NCBI GenBank assembly: GCA_004297065.1
Contig: SCUU01000115.1
Span: 1-40,823, forward strand
DNA: 40,823 bases
Source: Gallionellaceae bacterium
GTDB lineage: Bacteria > Pseudomonadota > Gammaproteobacteria > Burkholderiales > Gallionellaceae
Direction of reading: 5' to 3'
Program-made: the position numbers and the translations under genes
Notes under the pieces: model-generated
Told to the model about the DNA's origin: nothing
Database searches by the model: none
What the model saw: only the letters and a program-made list of their open reading frames with translations
Shown here: in pieces, positions 16,322 through 22,886 of the stretch
How positions within the stretch are numbered: the stretch's first letter is position 1
Layout: each line of letters begins with the position of its first letter

Positions 16322-17518
16322 CTACAAAGCTTCAAAAATTCCAGCGGCACCCATGCCCGTGCCGATACACATCGTCACCATGCCGTATTTCTGCTTGCGG
16401 CGGCGCATGCCGTGCAGCAGCGTGGCCGTGCGTATCGCGCCGGTCGCGCCGAGCGGATGCCCCAAGGCAATCGCGCCGCCCAAAGGGTTGACGATAGCCG
16501 GGTCGAGCCCGATGTCGTGAATGACCGCCAGCGATTGCGCGGCGAACGCTTCGTTGAGCTCGATCCAGCCCATGTCCTGCAAGCTCAACCCTACCTGCTT
16601 CAACACGCGCGGAATCGCTTCTTTCGGGCCGATGCCCATGATCTCCGGCGGCACGCCCGCCACGCTGAAGCCGAGAAACTTGCCGATAGGCGTAAGGTTG
16701 TAGCGCTTCAACGCCGCCTCGCTGCACAGCAGCACCACGCCCGCGCCGTCCGACATCTGCGAACTGTTGCCAGCCGTCACCGAGCCGCGTTGCGCGAACA
16801 CCGTCTTGAGTTTGGCGAGTGCCTCAATGGAAGTATCCGCGCGCGGGCCTTCGTCCTGCTTCACCTCGCGCACCTTCGTCTTCACCTCGCGGCTGTTCAT
16901 GTCCGGCATATGTTCGGCAATTTGATACGGCGTGATCTCATCCTCGAACTCGCCGTTGTTGATCGCCGCGATGGCGCGCAAGTGGCTCTGCAAGGCAAAG
17001 GCATCCTGCGCTTCGCGCGAAACCTTCCAGCGCTCCGCCACCTTCTCCGCCGTCAGACCCATGCCATAGGCGATGCCAACATGCTCGTTCTCGAAGATGG
17101 CCGGATTGAATGCGATCTTGTTACCCATCATCGGCACCATGCTCATACTCTCCGTGCCCGCCGCGATCATCACCTCCGCCTCGCCGAGACGGATACGATC
17201 CGCCGCCAGCGCCACCGCCTGCAAGCCGGAAGAACAAAAGCGGTTGATGGTTAGACCCGGCACCGTGTTCGGCAATCCGGCCAGCAGCAGCGCGATACGC
17301 GCCACGTTGGTTCCCTGCTCCGCCTCCGGCATCGCGCAACCCACCACCACATCGCCGATACTCGCGGGGTCTAGCGACGGCGCTTGCGCCAGCACACTCT
17401 TCAACACATGCGCCAGCAGATCGTCGGGACGCGTGTTGCGGAACATACCGCGCGGTGCTTTGCCCACCGGTGTGCGCGTGGCGGCGACGATGTAGGCTTC
17501 TTGGACTTGTTTGCTCAT
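16322..17518 (-). CDS. fadA: Acetyl-CoA C-acyltransferase (3-ketoacyl-CoA thiolase)
   Basis: Cleaves 3-ketoacyl-CoA with CoA to acetyl-CoA and a shortened acyl-CoA, the last step of beta-oxidation. The protein is 398 aa, a normal length. The nucleophile is C95 in NRFCSSGLQA. The base H is near 353 in GHPLGATGA, and the second active Cys is near 384 in MCIGTGMG. GGAGG lies just before the ATG. In most genomes this gene directly follows the fused dehydrogenase/hydratase gene. Here 5.4 kb of toxin-antitoxin-type genes on the same strand separates them, so its expression may depend on read-through or a new promoter. Confidence 0.95.
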   Translation of the reverse strand: MSKQVQEAYIVAATRTPVGKAPRGMFRNTRPDDLLAHVLKSVLAQAPSLDPASIGDVVVGCAMPEAEQGTNVARIALLLAGLPNTVPGLTINRFCSSGLQAVALAADRIRLGEAEVMIAAGTESMSMVPMMGNKIAFNPAIFENEHVGIAYGMGLTAEKVAERWKVSREAQDAFALQSHLRAIAAINNGEFEDEITPYQIAEHMPDMNSREVKTKVREVKQDEGPRADTSIEALAKLKTVFAQRGSVTAGNSSQMSDGAGVVLLCSEAALKRYNLTPIGKFLGFSVAGVPPEIMGIGPKEAIPRVLKQVGLSLQDMGWIELNEAFAAQSLAVIHDIGLDPAIVNPLGGAIALGHPLGATGAIRTATLLHGMRRRKQKYGMVTMCIGTGMGAAGIFEAL

Positions 17519-17534
17519 TTCCCACCTCCGTTAT

Positions 17535-18295
17535 TCAATCAACACTTCCCAATCTGCTTAACCACAACTCCGTCAATGGCCCGATATCTCCCGAATCGGC
17601 AGACCTCAATGCATCTAAGTATGCCGCTTTGCCCGATTCCGATGCCGCCGGGTCAGCCGGTGGCAAGCCCAGCTTATAGCCTAACGCCACCAGCAAGATA
17701 CGCCCTGTCCTGCCGTTGAAATCCTTGTATGGATGTATCCACTGAAAACGCCAATCCACCCAGGCCAGCAATTCCGCAATCGAAGCTGCGTCCTGCAAGT
17801 GGCGCAAACGCTCATCCAGATCGAGACAGAAGTTGTTGATGTACACGGCGATCTCATGGCTGGACGGAGGAAAATGAGAACCCACCTGCACGTCCGTCTT
17901 GCGAAACCGCCCCGCCCAATCGGGAAATAGCTCGCCCGCAATGCCGCGGTGAATGGCGCAAACCCATTCCGGCGTGATGCGAATATCTTCAGGTGATTGC
18001 TCCAGCAAGGCATCGAGGCAGCGCGCGATGTTCACCGCGATGCGTTCAGAAACTTCGGTATATGTGAGTGTTCCGGCGGTGGTCGCCAGCTCGCGCGTGG
18101 CGTCTAGCGGACGGGTTGATTCAGCAGATGCGCCAAACGCTGAGGGCTCACTGGCTCGTTCTCCAGCGCCATCGAACTCAGCGTGAAGCGCACCACCTGC
18201 TGGCGATACGCTTCCCGCACCTGCGTCGGATTCGCGTGGCTCGCCCGCCATTGGCTGAGGCGCTGATCGAGTTGTTGCAGTTGGCTGGATGTCAT
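17535..18295 (-). pseudogene. Fic-family protein broken by a frameshift
   Basis: The start at 18295 has a strong AGGAGAA site. The first frame gives MTSSQLQQLDQRLSQW... with the class II inhibitory motif SSMALEN, then stops at 18104-18106 after LLNQPVR. The continuation PLDATRELATTAGTLTYTEVSERIA is in the -1 frame and runs to 17535. It contains the Fic motif HPYKDFNGRTGR, with the catalytic His intact and G to F after D. Joining the two frames near 18105-18112 restores a protein of about 252 aa. The catalytic frame alone is open from 18404, but translation there reads the Fic N-terminus out of frame. Either one base was lost, or the inhibitory helix and the catalytic domain are now separate products. 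I see no canonical slippery heptamer. Confidence 0.75.
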
Positions 18296-18438
18296 GGTGA
18301 TTCTCCTGTGAGGTTGCATTGTCGCCCGACCAAGCAAGTGCGGCAAGCTCTCCTGCTCGCGCAGGTAGCTCTTTCCCATCAGGCTTGTCGATGTCTTTAC
18401 TCATGTTGGATCAATGTCGAAGTGAGCCCTATATCGCT

Positions 18439-18789
18439 TTAGTTTTCGGCTTTCAGCTTTTGCAGTTCTTTCAACAACACAGGAACATCGCCCTGGATGA
18501 TGCTCCACACCGTATCGTTGTCTATTCCCAAGTAACCATGTATCAATTTGTTGCGTGTTGCAACCACCATGCGCCAAGGTATCTGCGGATAGTTCTGGCG
18601 CACCTCATCGGGAATATTCGTGGCCGCCTCCCCGATCAATTCCAGATTGCGTATCGTCGCATCGTAATTAAGACCACTATCCACAAAACGCTCTTGATCC
18701 AGCCCATCTGTATAGACGATAACCTTCTCGGCAAAAGCTATCATGTCATCCAGATAGAACTTCCACTCGCGGTCAGCACCTTTAGACAT
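18439..18789 (-). CDS. HepT-like RNase toxin (DUF86)
   Basis: The protein is 116 aa and HEPN-fold. The catalytic motif R-x4-H-x-Y is R79-H84-Y86 in RNKLIHGY. HepT toxins cleave RNA and are neutralised when the partner MntA modifies the motif Tyr by AMPylation (type VII toxin-antitoxin, established for the family). GAAGGAGG lies 8 nt before the ATG and the start overlaps the MntA gene by 8 nt, so the pair is translated in order antitoxin, toxin. It appears intact. Confidence 0.9.
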   Translation of the reverse strand: MSKGADREWKFYLDDMIAFAEKVIVYTDGLDQERFVDSGLNYDATIRNLELIGEAATNIPDEVRQNYPQIPWRMVVATRNKLIHGYLGIDNDTVWSIIQGDVPVLLKELQKLKAEN

Positions 18790-19072
18790 GCACAGCCTCC
18801 TTCTCGATGAAAGGACGCAACTCTGGCCGCAATGCCTTCTCAGTCACCAGATCGACCGGACATCCCAGCAAATCTTCCAGATAGAACTGCACACCGAAAT
18901 AGCGCGCAGACGTAGCCGGGCCATCGAATGCCACCAGCACATCCACATCGCTTCCCTGCTGCGCGGCATCACGCGCCACCGAGCCGAATAAAGCCAGACG
19001 CGATACGCCGAAGCGGCGCGTCAGTTCACTTTTGTGCTCTGTGAGCAATTGCAATGTTGTTGAACGATTCAT
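18782..19072 (-). CDS. MntA-type nucleotidyltransferase antitoxin
   Basis: The protein is 96 aa. The minimal nucleotidyltransferase signature GS-x10-DxD is complete: G30-S31 in LFGSVARD, D42 and D44 in GSDVDVLVAF. Family members AMPylate the Tyr of the HepT partner and so act as antitoxin. GAGGTGAT lies 8 nt before the start at 19072. It overlaps the HepT gene by 8 nt and sits 11 bp after the truncated DUF1016 gene, in the same orientation. Confidence 0.9.
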   Translation of the reverse strand: MNRSTTLQLLTEHKSELTRRFGVSRLALFGSVARDAAQQGSDVDVLVAFDGPATSARYFGVQFYLEDLLGCPVDLVTEKALRPELRPFIEKEAVHV

Positions 19073-19083
19073 TTCATATCACC

Positions 19084-19494
19084 TCAATAAAACGTGGTAC
19101 GTCCCCTATTGTTAAAACGCAGGTAAAACTCCCGCTCTTCCGGGGACTTACCCTGATTAAGAATGATGAGGTTATGCGTCCACGGCAATTGTGTCAGCAG
19201 TGCTGTCACTAATTTTTCATCGCGGTAAGCCTCATAAAACTGCCTCATCCGAAACAGATTTCGCCCGGTAAAGCCACGCAACCCCGGCTGGGTGCGCGCC
19301 AGATGCTCGGCCAATTGCACCACCACCCCGTCGCCCCATTCCGCCTGCTCTATCTTGCGGCTAATGAACTGCCCCACCTGCCAATACAGCTCGATCAGCG
19401 CTGTATTCACCGCCAGCACCGCACGCTGCCGCGCAGCGTGGATCAGTTGCGTGATCTCGCTGAAATCGGGTTGTGGGTTAAGCGGTGTCGTCAT
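19084..19494 (-). pseudogene. Truncated DUF1016 (YhcG-type) N-terminal domain
   Basis: The protein is 136 aa as read. It matches the N-terminal DUF1016 domain: ITQLIHAARQRAVLAVNTALIELYWQVGQFI, GLRGFTGRNLFRMRQFYEAY, and LPWTHNLIILNQGKSPEEREFYLR. Full-length family members are about 340-380 aa with a C-terminal PDDEXK nuclease-like domain, which is missing. Homology ends at FYLR and ten unrelated residues lead to a stop. The break falls at 19086-19110, a stretch containing GTGGTACGTCCCCTATT that resembles widespread REP-like ends (from memory). This is probably a decayed gene. Confidence 0.7.
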
Positions 19495-19516
19495 GGTGCT
19501 TCGGCAAATTCGTAGC

Positions 19517-21226
19517 TTACGATTTTATCGATTGAAGCAAATTCTTCGGCTCTTCCCAATCGGAAGCAAGACTTATCGCCCTTTCCAAATCGCTAATTAT
19601 GGTTTGCATGCTCTGTTGAGAGGACAATTTTTCTGAAGATGCTCCACCGGGACTAAGAAATAAAATTTCATGAATCCATCTGGCTCGAAAGTAATAATTA
19701 ACCGGTTCGTCCTGAGCGACGTTGATTGCTGTAGTCAACAAGGCAATAACTTCAGATTGTCTACCCCCTTCAAACCTTAATGCGGACGCTTTGCCAAAAG
19801 CTAGTGCTGATCTGGCATAAGCACCAAGCTTCTCGACTGGCTCCAATTCGTCACCTTGGGGGAAGTCAGCCAAATCCGCCATAAGTTTCACAACCTCTGA
19901 AAATCTTTCGAATGGCTGCACAACATTCGGCAAATCGTCACGGGCTTGTATATTCAGAACATCTGGACGATCCAGTTTCCCTAATATTGACAGTAGATAA
20001 TTTAGGGCGAGCTTACGAATAGGTACTTTACTTGCCTCTTGAACTTCTCCGGCTGCTTCTAACAATTTAAGATAACTGTCAGCTAACGGAACCCACTCTT
20101 CGCAGGAACATATATCATGCACCTGTATCTTTTTAAGTCTTGATGTTATCTGTTCAAGAGAGCGAATAACTTCTGATGAGCCAAGGCGAATAGAGTTATT
20201 TGCTGCCCAAGCTTGATGCTCGTTCTGAGCTGCCACACTTTCAAAAATAGGCTTTCGCCAAGCAGCTAGCGCTTGTGCTATATCAAGACAGTAAGTTTCT
20301 TTCAGTTCAGCGCATATTTCACCAAGGCATTCATTTGCATCGGGTCGTGCAGCGGGGTCTAGGTTGAGGCAACGTAAAATCATGGTGCGTATCCGATCTG
20401 AGGAGATACCTTCCAGCTTCCTCTCACCACTCTCAACCCACTTCTTCCAACTTTTGTCCGATTCCTCTGCTCTTTTTATATTTGGCGCAGGGTGATGCCC
20501 TTGCAGCAATTGGGCAGCGATTACCCCCATCGAAAACATATCGCTCTTGATAGGAGAAAATTTTCCTTCGACACGTTCAGGTGCCTTGTAAGGTCTGAAA
20601 ACTTTCCCTGAAAACCCGAGATCAACCCAAGCATCGGCCCAACCTAAATCTGCCACACACACTTGCCACGGATGCTTCTCACTTGGCCATATACAATTAT
20701 GAAGTTGGAACTTCGATCTCATGTCGATGTAGAGGAGGTTGCTGGGCTTCAAATCTCCATGCCCTTCAAATCCATTGGTATAAAGATGAAGCAACCCATT
20801 AAGCGCTTGAGCTAGCGCAATCAGCTTATCTATTCCATCAAACTTAGAATTGTTGACCCAATCATCAAGAGAACCATCCATTCGCGGCATTCGCATTACC
20901 GGAAGATTCACCACCTCACTTCCATCAACACCAACCAACGAAGCTATGTCAAAGCCTAGCGCCGATACGACGTTGTAAGTAGATGGAAGGGCTAACCACA
21001 TTCTGAACTCTCTCCGAAGGTTGGCGAGATCAACTAATGATTTGCTTGATATTATTTTTTCAGGGGCGAGCGTTTTAACCGCAAATCCCTTTGGACTGCT
21101 TTTGGGTGATTTGGTCGTGAGAAACCAGATCAAACCATATGTGCCGTGGACTGGTTCAGCCGCAACATCATAGTCATGATATTTTCGTTCAAGCCACGCT
21201 CGAAAATCATCGGTTGTAATCGTCAT
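19517..21226 (-). CDS. Eukaryotic-like Ser/Thr protein kinase with alpha-helical C-terminal region
   Basis: The protein is 569 aa with no membrane helix, so probably cytoplasmic. The kinase domain is about 20-315. K51 in FAVKTL is the ATP-anchoring Lys. The catalytic loop HGDLKPSN has D158, K160 and N163, with HGD in place of HRD. D193 is in VADLG (DFG position), and YKAPERVEG is the APE segment. All key catalytic residues are present. The C-terminal 250 residues look like helical repeat-type sequence (LLSILGKLDRPD, SALAFGKASALRFEGG) and may bind the target. AT content and codon use differ clearly from the surrounding GC-rich genes, indicating transfer. GGAG is 11 nt before the ATG. The gene starts 28 bp downstream of the second fadB 3' end. 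Similar kinases occur in defence islands, but its role here is not shown. Confidence 0.82.
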   Translation of the reverse strand: MTITTDDFRAWLERKYHDYDVAAEPVHGTYGLIWFLTTKSPKSSPKGFAVKTLAPEKIISSKSLVDLANLRREFRMWLALPSTYNVVSALGFDIASLVGVDGSEVVNLPVMRMPRMDGSLDDWVNNSKFDGIDKLIALAQALNGLLHLYTNGFEGHGDLKPSNLLYIDMRSKFQLHNCIWPSEKHPWQVCVADLGWADAWVDLGFSGKVFRPYKAPERVEGKFSPIKSDMFSMGVIAAQLLQGHHPAPNIKRAEESDKSWKKWVESGERKLEGISSDRIRTMILRCLNLDPAARPDANECLGEICAELKETYCLDIAQALAAWRKPIFESVAAQNEHQAWAANNSIRLGSSEVIRSLEQITSRLKKIQVHDICSCEEWVPLADSYLKLLEAAGEVQEASKVPIRKLALNYLLSILGKLDRPDVLNIQARDDLPNVVQPFERFSEVVKLMADLADFPQGDELEPVEKLGAYARSALAFGKASALRFEGGRQSEVIALLTTAINVAQDEPVNYYFRARWIHEILFLSPGGASSEKLSSQQSMQTIISDLERAISLASDWEEPKNLLQSIKS

Positions 21227-21254
21227 AATCTAAGCATCTCCTTGCTAATGCTTT

Positions 21255-21406
21255 TCAATTCCGCAATGGCTTTCCATTTTTCAACATATGCTCAATCCTA
21301 GCCTGCGTCTTTTCGGTCGCCAGCAGCTCCATGAAGTGCTTGCGCTCCAGGTCGAGCAGCCAATCCTCATCCACCAGACTGCCCGCTTTCACATCACCGC
21401 CGCACA
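21255..21406 (-). pseudogene. Second, diverged copy of the fadB-type 3' end
   Basis: Read on the minus strand, this segment encodes [20 protein letters not shown] and continues to KPLRN followed by TGA. It matches the last 49 residues of the dehydrogenase/hydratase at 22887-25448 with only two changes (E to K, N to H). At DNA level the copies differ at roughly 15% of positions, mostly third codon positions. That pattern means the two ends evolved under protein-level selection before they met, so this is not a recent local duplication. Homology stops within a few bases of the vapC stop at 21412. It marks an old insertion boundary in the gene. Confidence 0.88.
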
Positions 21407-21411
21407 CGGCA

Positions 21412-21816
21412 TCACTGCGCCAAAAATTCCTGCATCGAAAATGCGATTCCCGGCACAGTTTCTCTCAGCTTGCGGTCTTCGGTGACCAGCGGCGCATTCA
21501 GGTTCTTCGCCAGTGCGGCGTACTGTGCATCGTAACCGGTGATGGCGTATTTCGCCGCTACGGTGAGCGCCGCATCCATCATCACTTCGCATTGAGCCAC
21601 TTTCATGAAGTGTTCGGCATGAGCCAGTAATTTTTTGCATTGCGCGAGCGTCAATATGCCGCGCCGTTGGTAGGTTGCCAGCACGTTCACTGTTTCATGC
21701 AGGCATAACCCGGCGGTGCGCCAATCCGTATCTTTTTCGCGGAGCTTGTTTACCAGAGGCGTGTAGCCGCTTCCGATCAGGGAGTAAATCAGAATATTGG
21801 CGTCAACGACGATCAT
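21412..21816 (-). CDS. VapC-type PIN-domain RNase toxin
   Basis: The protein is 134 aa. PIN-domain acidic residues are D5 ([13 protein letters not shown]), E41 (LHETVNVLA), D96 ([10 protein letters not shown]) and D114 (TEDRKL), as needed to bind Mg2+ and cut RNA. The start overlaps the stop of the upstream antitoxin gene (ATGA, 21813-21816), typical of toxin-antitoxin pairs. Its stop lies about 6 bp from the edge of the fadB 3' remnant, so the toxin gene ends exactly at the island breakpoint. It appears intact. Confidence 0.88.
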   Translation of the reverse strand: MIVVDANILIYSLIGSGYTPLVNKLREKDTDWRTAGLCLHETVNVLATYQRRGILTLAQCKKLLAHAEHFMKVAQCEVMMDAALTVAAKYAITGYDAQYAALAKNLNAPLVTEDRKLRETVPGIAFSMQEFLAQ

Positions 21817-22064
21817 TTCGGCAGAGTGATTTTGCCGGAATCACGTCCTTCGCGGATGGTGGCGACAACGTTTTTTGCAGTCACAGGCTTGGACAGCTTG
21901 AGCGGTTTGGGCAATAGTTCGGCGGCACTCTTTGTCGGAGAAGACAGCGCCTGTTCCAGCAAGGCCAAGGCCTGCCGCGTCATGGAGCGATGATGGCGCG
22001 CAGCTTCTTCTTTGAGTTTGCTGTGCAACTCCGGGGGAAAATCTTTAATCAACAGGGCGGACAT
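21813..22064 (-). CDS. Arc/MetJ-type antitoxin (FitA/VapB-like)
   Basis: The protein is 83 aa. The N-terminus MSALLIKDFPPELHSKLKEEAARHHRSMTRQALALLEQAL is a ribbon-helix-helix domain of the FitA/VapB group. The charged C-terminal tail is the expected toxin-binding part. It precedes its PIN toxin with a 4-nt overlap. A promoter-like pair of boxes with a small dyad lies upstream at 22109-22137, consistent with autorepression. Confidence 0.85.
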   Translation of the reverse strand: MSALLIKDFPPELHSKLKEEAARHHRSMTRQALALLEQALSSPTKSAAELLPKPLKLSKPVTAKNVVATIREGRDSGKITLPK

Positions 22065-22108
22065 GGCATCCTCATTACTATTAAAACGGTAGCGAAATGA
22101 TAGTCTTT

Positions 22109-22137
22109 AGTATGGTGACAGCAAATAAGCTGTGCAA
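22109..22137 (-). promoter_or_regulatory. Predicted sigma70 promoter of the FitA/VapB-VapC pair
   Basis: On the minus strand TTGCAC (22132-22137) and CATACT (22109-22114) are separated by 17 bp, a good -35/-10 arrangement 45 bp before the antitoxin ATG. The spacer holds an ACAGC/GCTGT inverted pair, a plausible antitoxin operator. Confidence 0.45.
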
Positions 22138-22159
22138 CAAAAATTAACGCTCTACCCGC

Positions 22160-22579
22160 TCACGCGAACCTCTTCACACCCGCCCTCTTCGCCGCCTTCT
22201 GCAAATCCTCGTCGAGCGTGGCCAGCGGCAGTCCCAGCCTTAATGACAACTCCAGATAGGAAGCATCGTAAGCCGAAAGCTTGTAGCGCCGTGCCAGTTG
22301 CAGGGTGTTGGATAGGGCATGAGAAAAGGTGGACGCATCCACTTCGATATCCACGCCTTCCAGCATCTCCAGAAAAGCTTCGCTGCGCGCTTCGGTCACC
22401 CAGCCTTTCGCTTCCGCTCTGGCGATGACGTTTGCCACTTCGAGCCCCCAAGTCGCGGGCACGATGGCACTGGCGCTTTTCATCGCATCCAACACTTTCC
22501 CTGCGTAGGTGAGTTCCTGCGGTTTCCCATCGCCGAAAAACCAGCGCATGGTTACCGAATTGTCGAGGACGAAATTCAC
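22160..22579 (-). CDS. VapC-type PIN-domain RNase toxin (second module)
   Basis: The protein is 139 aa. PIN acidic residues are D6 (MNFVLDNSVTMRW), E47 (GLEVANVI), D105 (SAYDASYLELSLRLGLPLATLD) and D123. The C-terminal half is strongly typical of VapC proteins paired with Phd/YefM antitoxins. The start overlaps the antitoxin stop by 4 nt. It is separate in sequence from the other VapC toxin 340 bp away, so the two modules were probably acquired independently. Confidence 0.9.
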   Translation of the reverse strand: MNFVLDNSVTMRWFFGDGKPQELTYAGKVLDAMKSASAIVPATWGLEVANVIARAEAKGWVTEARSEAFLEMLEGVDIEVDASTFSHALSNTLQLARRYKLSAYDASYLELSLRLGLPLATLDEDLQKAAKRAGVKRFA

Positions 22580-22818
22580 GCGCGCCCTTCTTCGATCAAT
22601 TCCTTGATGTTCACGCCGCGCACCGGGTCGGCCCGCATGAATGCCTTGAGCCTTTCTGCCGCCGCAACCTTATCCTTCGCTTTCGCGCCGAGGCTGGGCA
22701 CCAGATCGGCAACAGATTCCCCCCGGTTGGTGATGGTGAAGCTCTTGCCGCTTTTTACCTGCCGCAGCAATTCAGGTAGTTTGGTTTTCGCCTCATAAGA
22801 ACCGATCTCGATCTTCAT
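22576..22818 (-). CDS. Phd/YefM-type antitoxin
   Basis: The protein is 80 aa: MKIEIGSYEAKTKLPELLRQVKSG, SFTITNRGESVADLVP and the variable C-terminal toxin-binding tail. This is the Phd/YefM fold, which binds DNA and masks the toxin. The ATG at 22818 follows GGGGA. A longer in-frame start at 22890 would run through the operator repeats and overlap the fadB stop, so it is rejected. Two tandem 12-bp repeats lie just upstream. It overlaps its toxin gene by 4 nt. Confidence 0.9.
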   Translation of the reverse strand: MKIEIGSYEAKTKLPELLRQVKSGKSFTITNRGESVADLVPSLGAKAKDKVAAAERLKAFMRADPVRGVNIKELIEEGRA

Positions 22819-22841
22819 AATTTCCCCACAATATAAATTTA

Positions 22842-22865
22842 CATATAGACCAGCATATAGACCAG
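22842..22865. promoter_or_regulatory. Tandem 12-bp repeats, likely antitoxin operator
   Basis: CATATAGACCAG occurs twice back to back (22842-22853, 22854-22865), between the fadB stop and the antitoxin start. The minus strand here is AT-rich, with TATATG steps able to serve as a -10 region. Tandem sites of this kind are typical operators for autoregulated antitoxins. Confidence 0.5.
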
Positions 22866-22886
22866 TCCGGTAGAAATCAAGCGCGC

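Larger units (their letters stand above)
17535..22886 (-). other. Accessory island splitting the fadB-fadA gene pair
   Basis: Every gene between the fused beta-oxidation gene (stop at 22887) and thiolase (start 17518) is of toxin-antitoxin, Fic, kinase or DUF1016 type, and all are on the minus strand. Base composition drops sharply in the kinase gene. A second copy of the end of the fadB-type gene at 21255-21406 divides the island. The left part (17535-21226) holds Fic, HepT/MntA, DUF1016 and the kinase. The right part (21412-22818) holds two VapC-type modules. No integrase or transposase is visible, so the mechanism of gain is unknown. Confidence 0.65.

Noticed and set aside
16292-17254. 320-codon plus-strand frame
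   Set aside because: It is antisense to thiolase, whose active-site motifs are all intact.
18100-18115. Programmed -1 frameshift in the Fic gene
   Set aside because: No XXXYYYZ slippery heptamer or obvious downstream structure is visible; a mutation or sequencing error is simpler.
22842-22865. Start of a CRISPR array or origin iterons
   Set aside because: There are only two units with no spacers; the position before an antitoxin gene fits an operator better.
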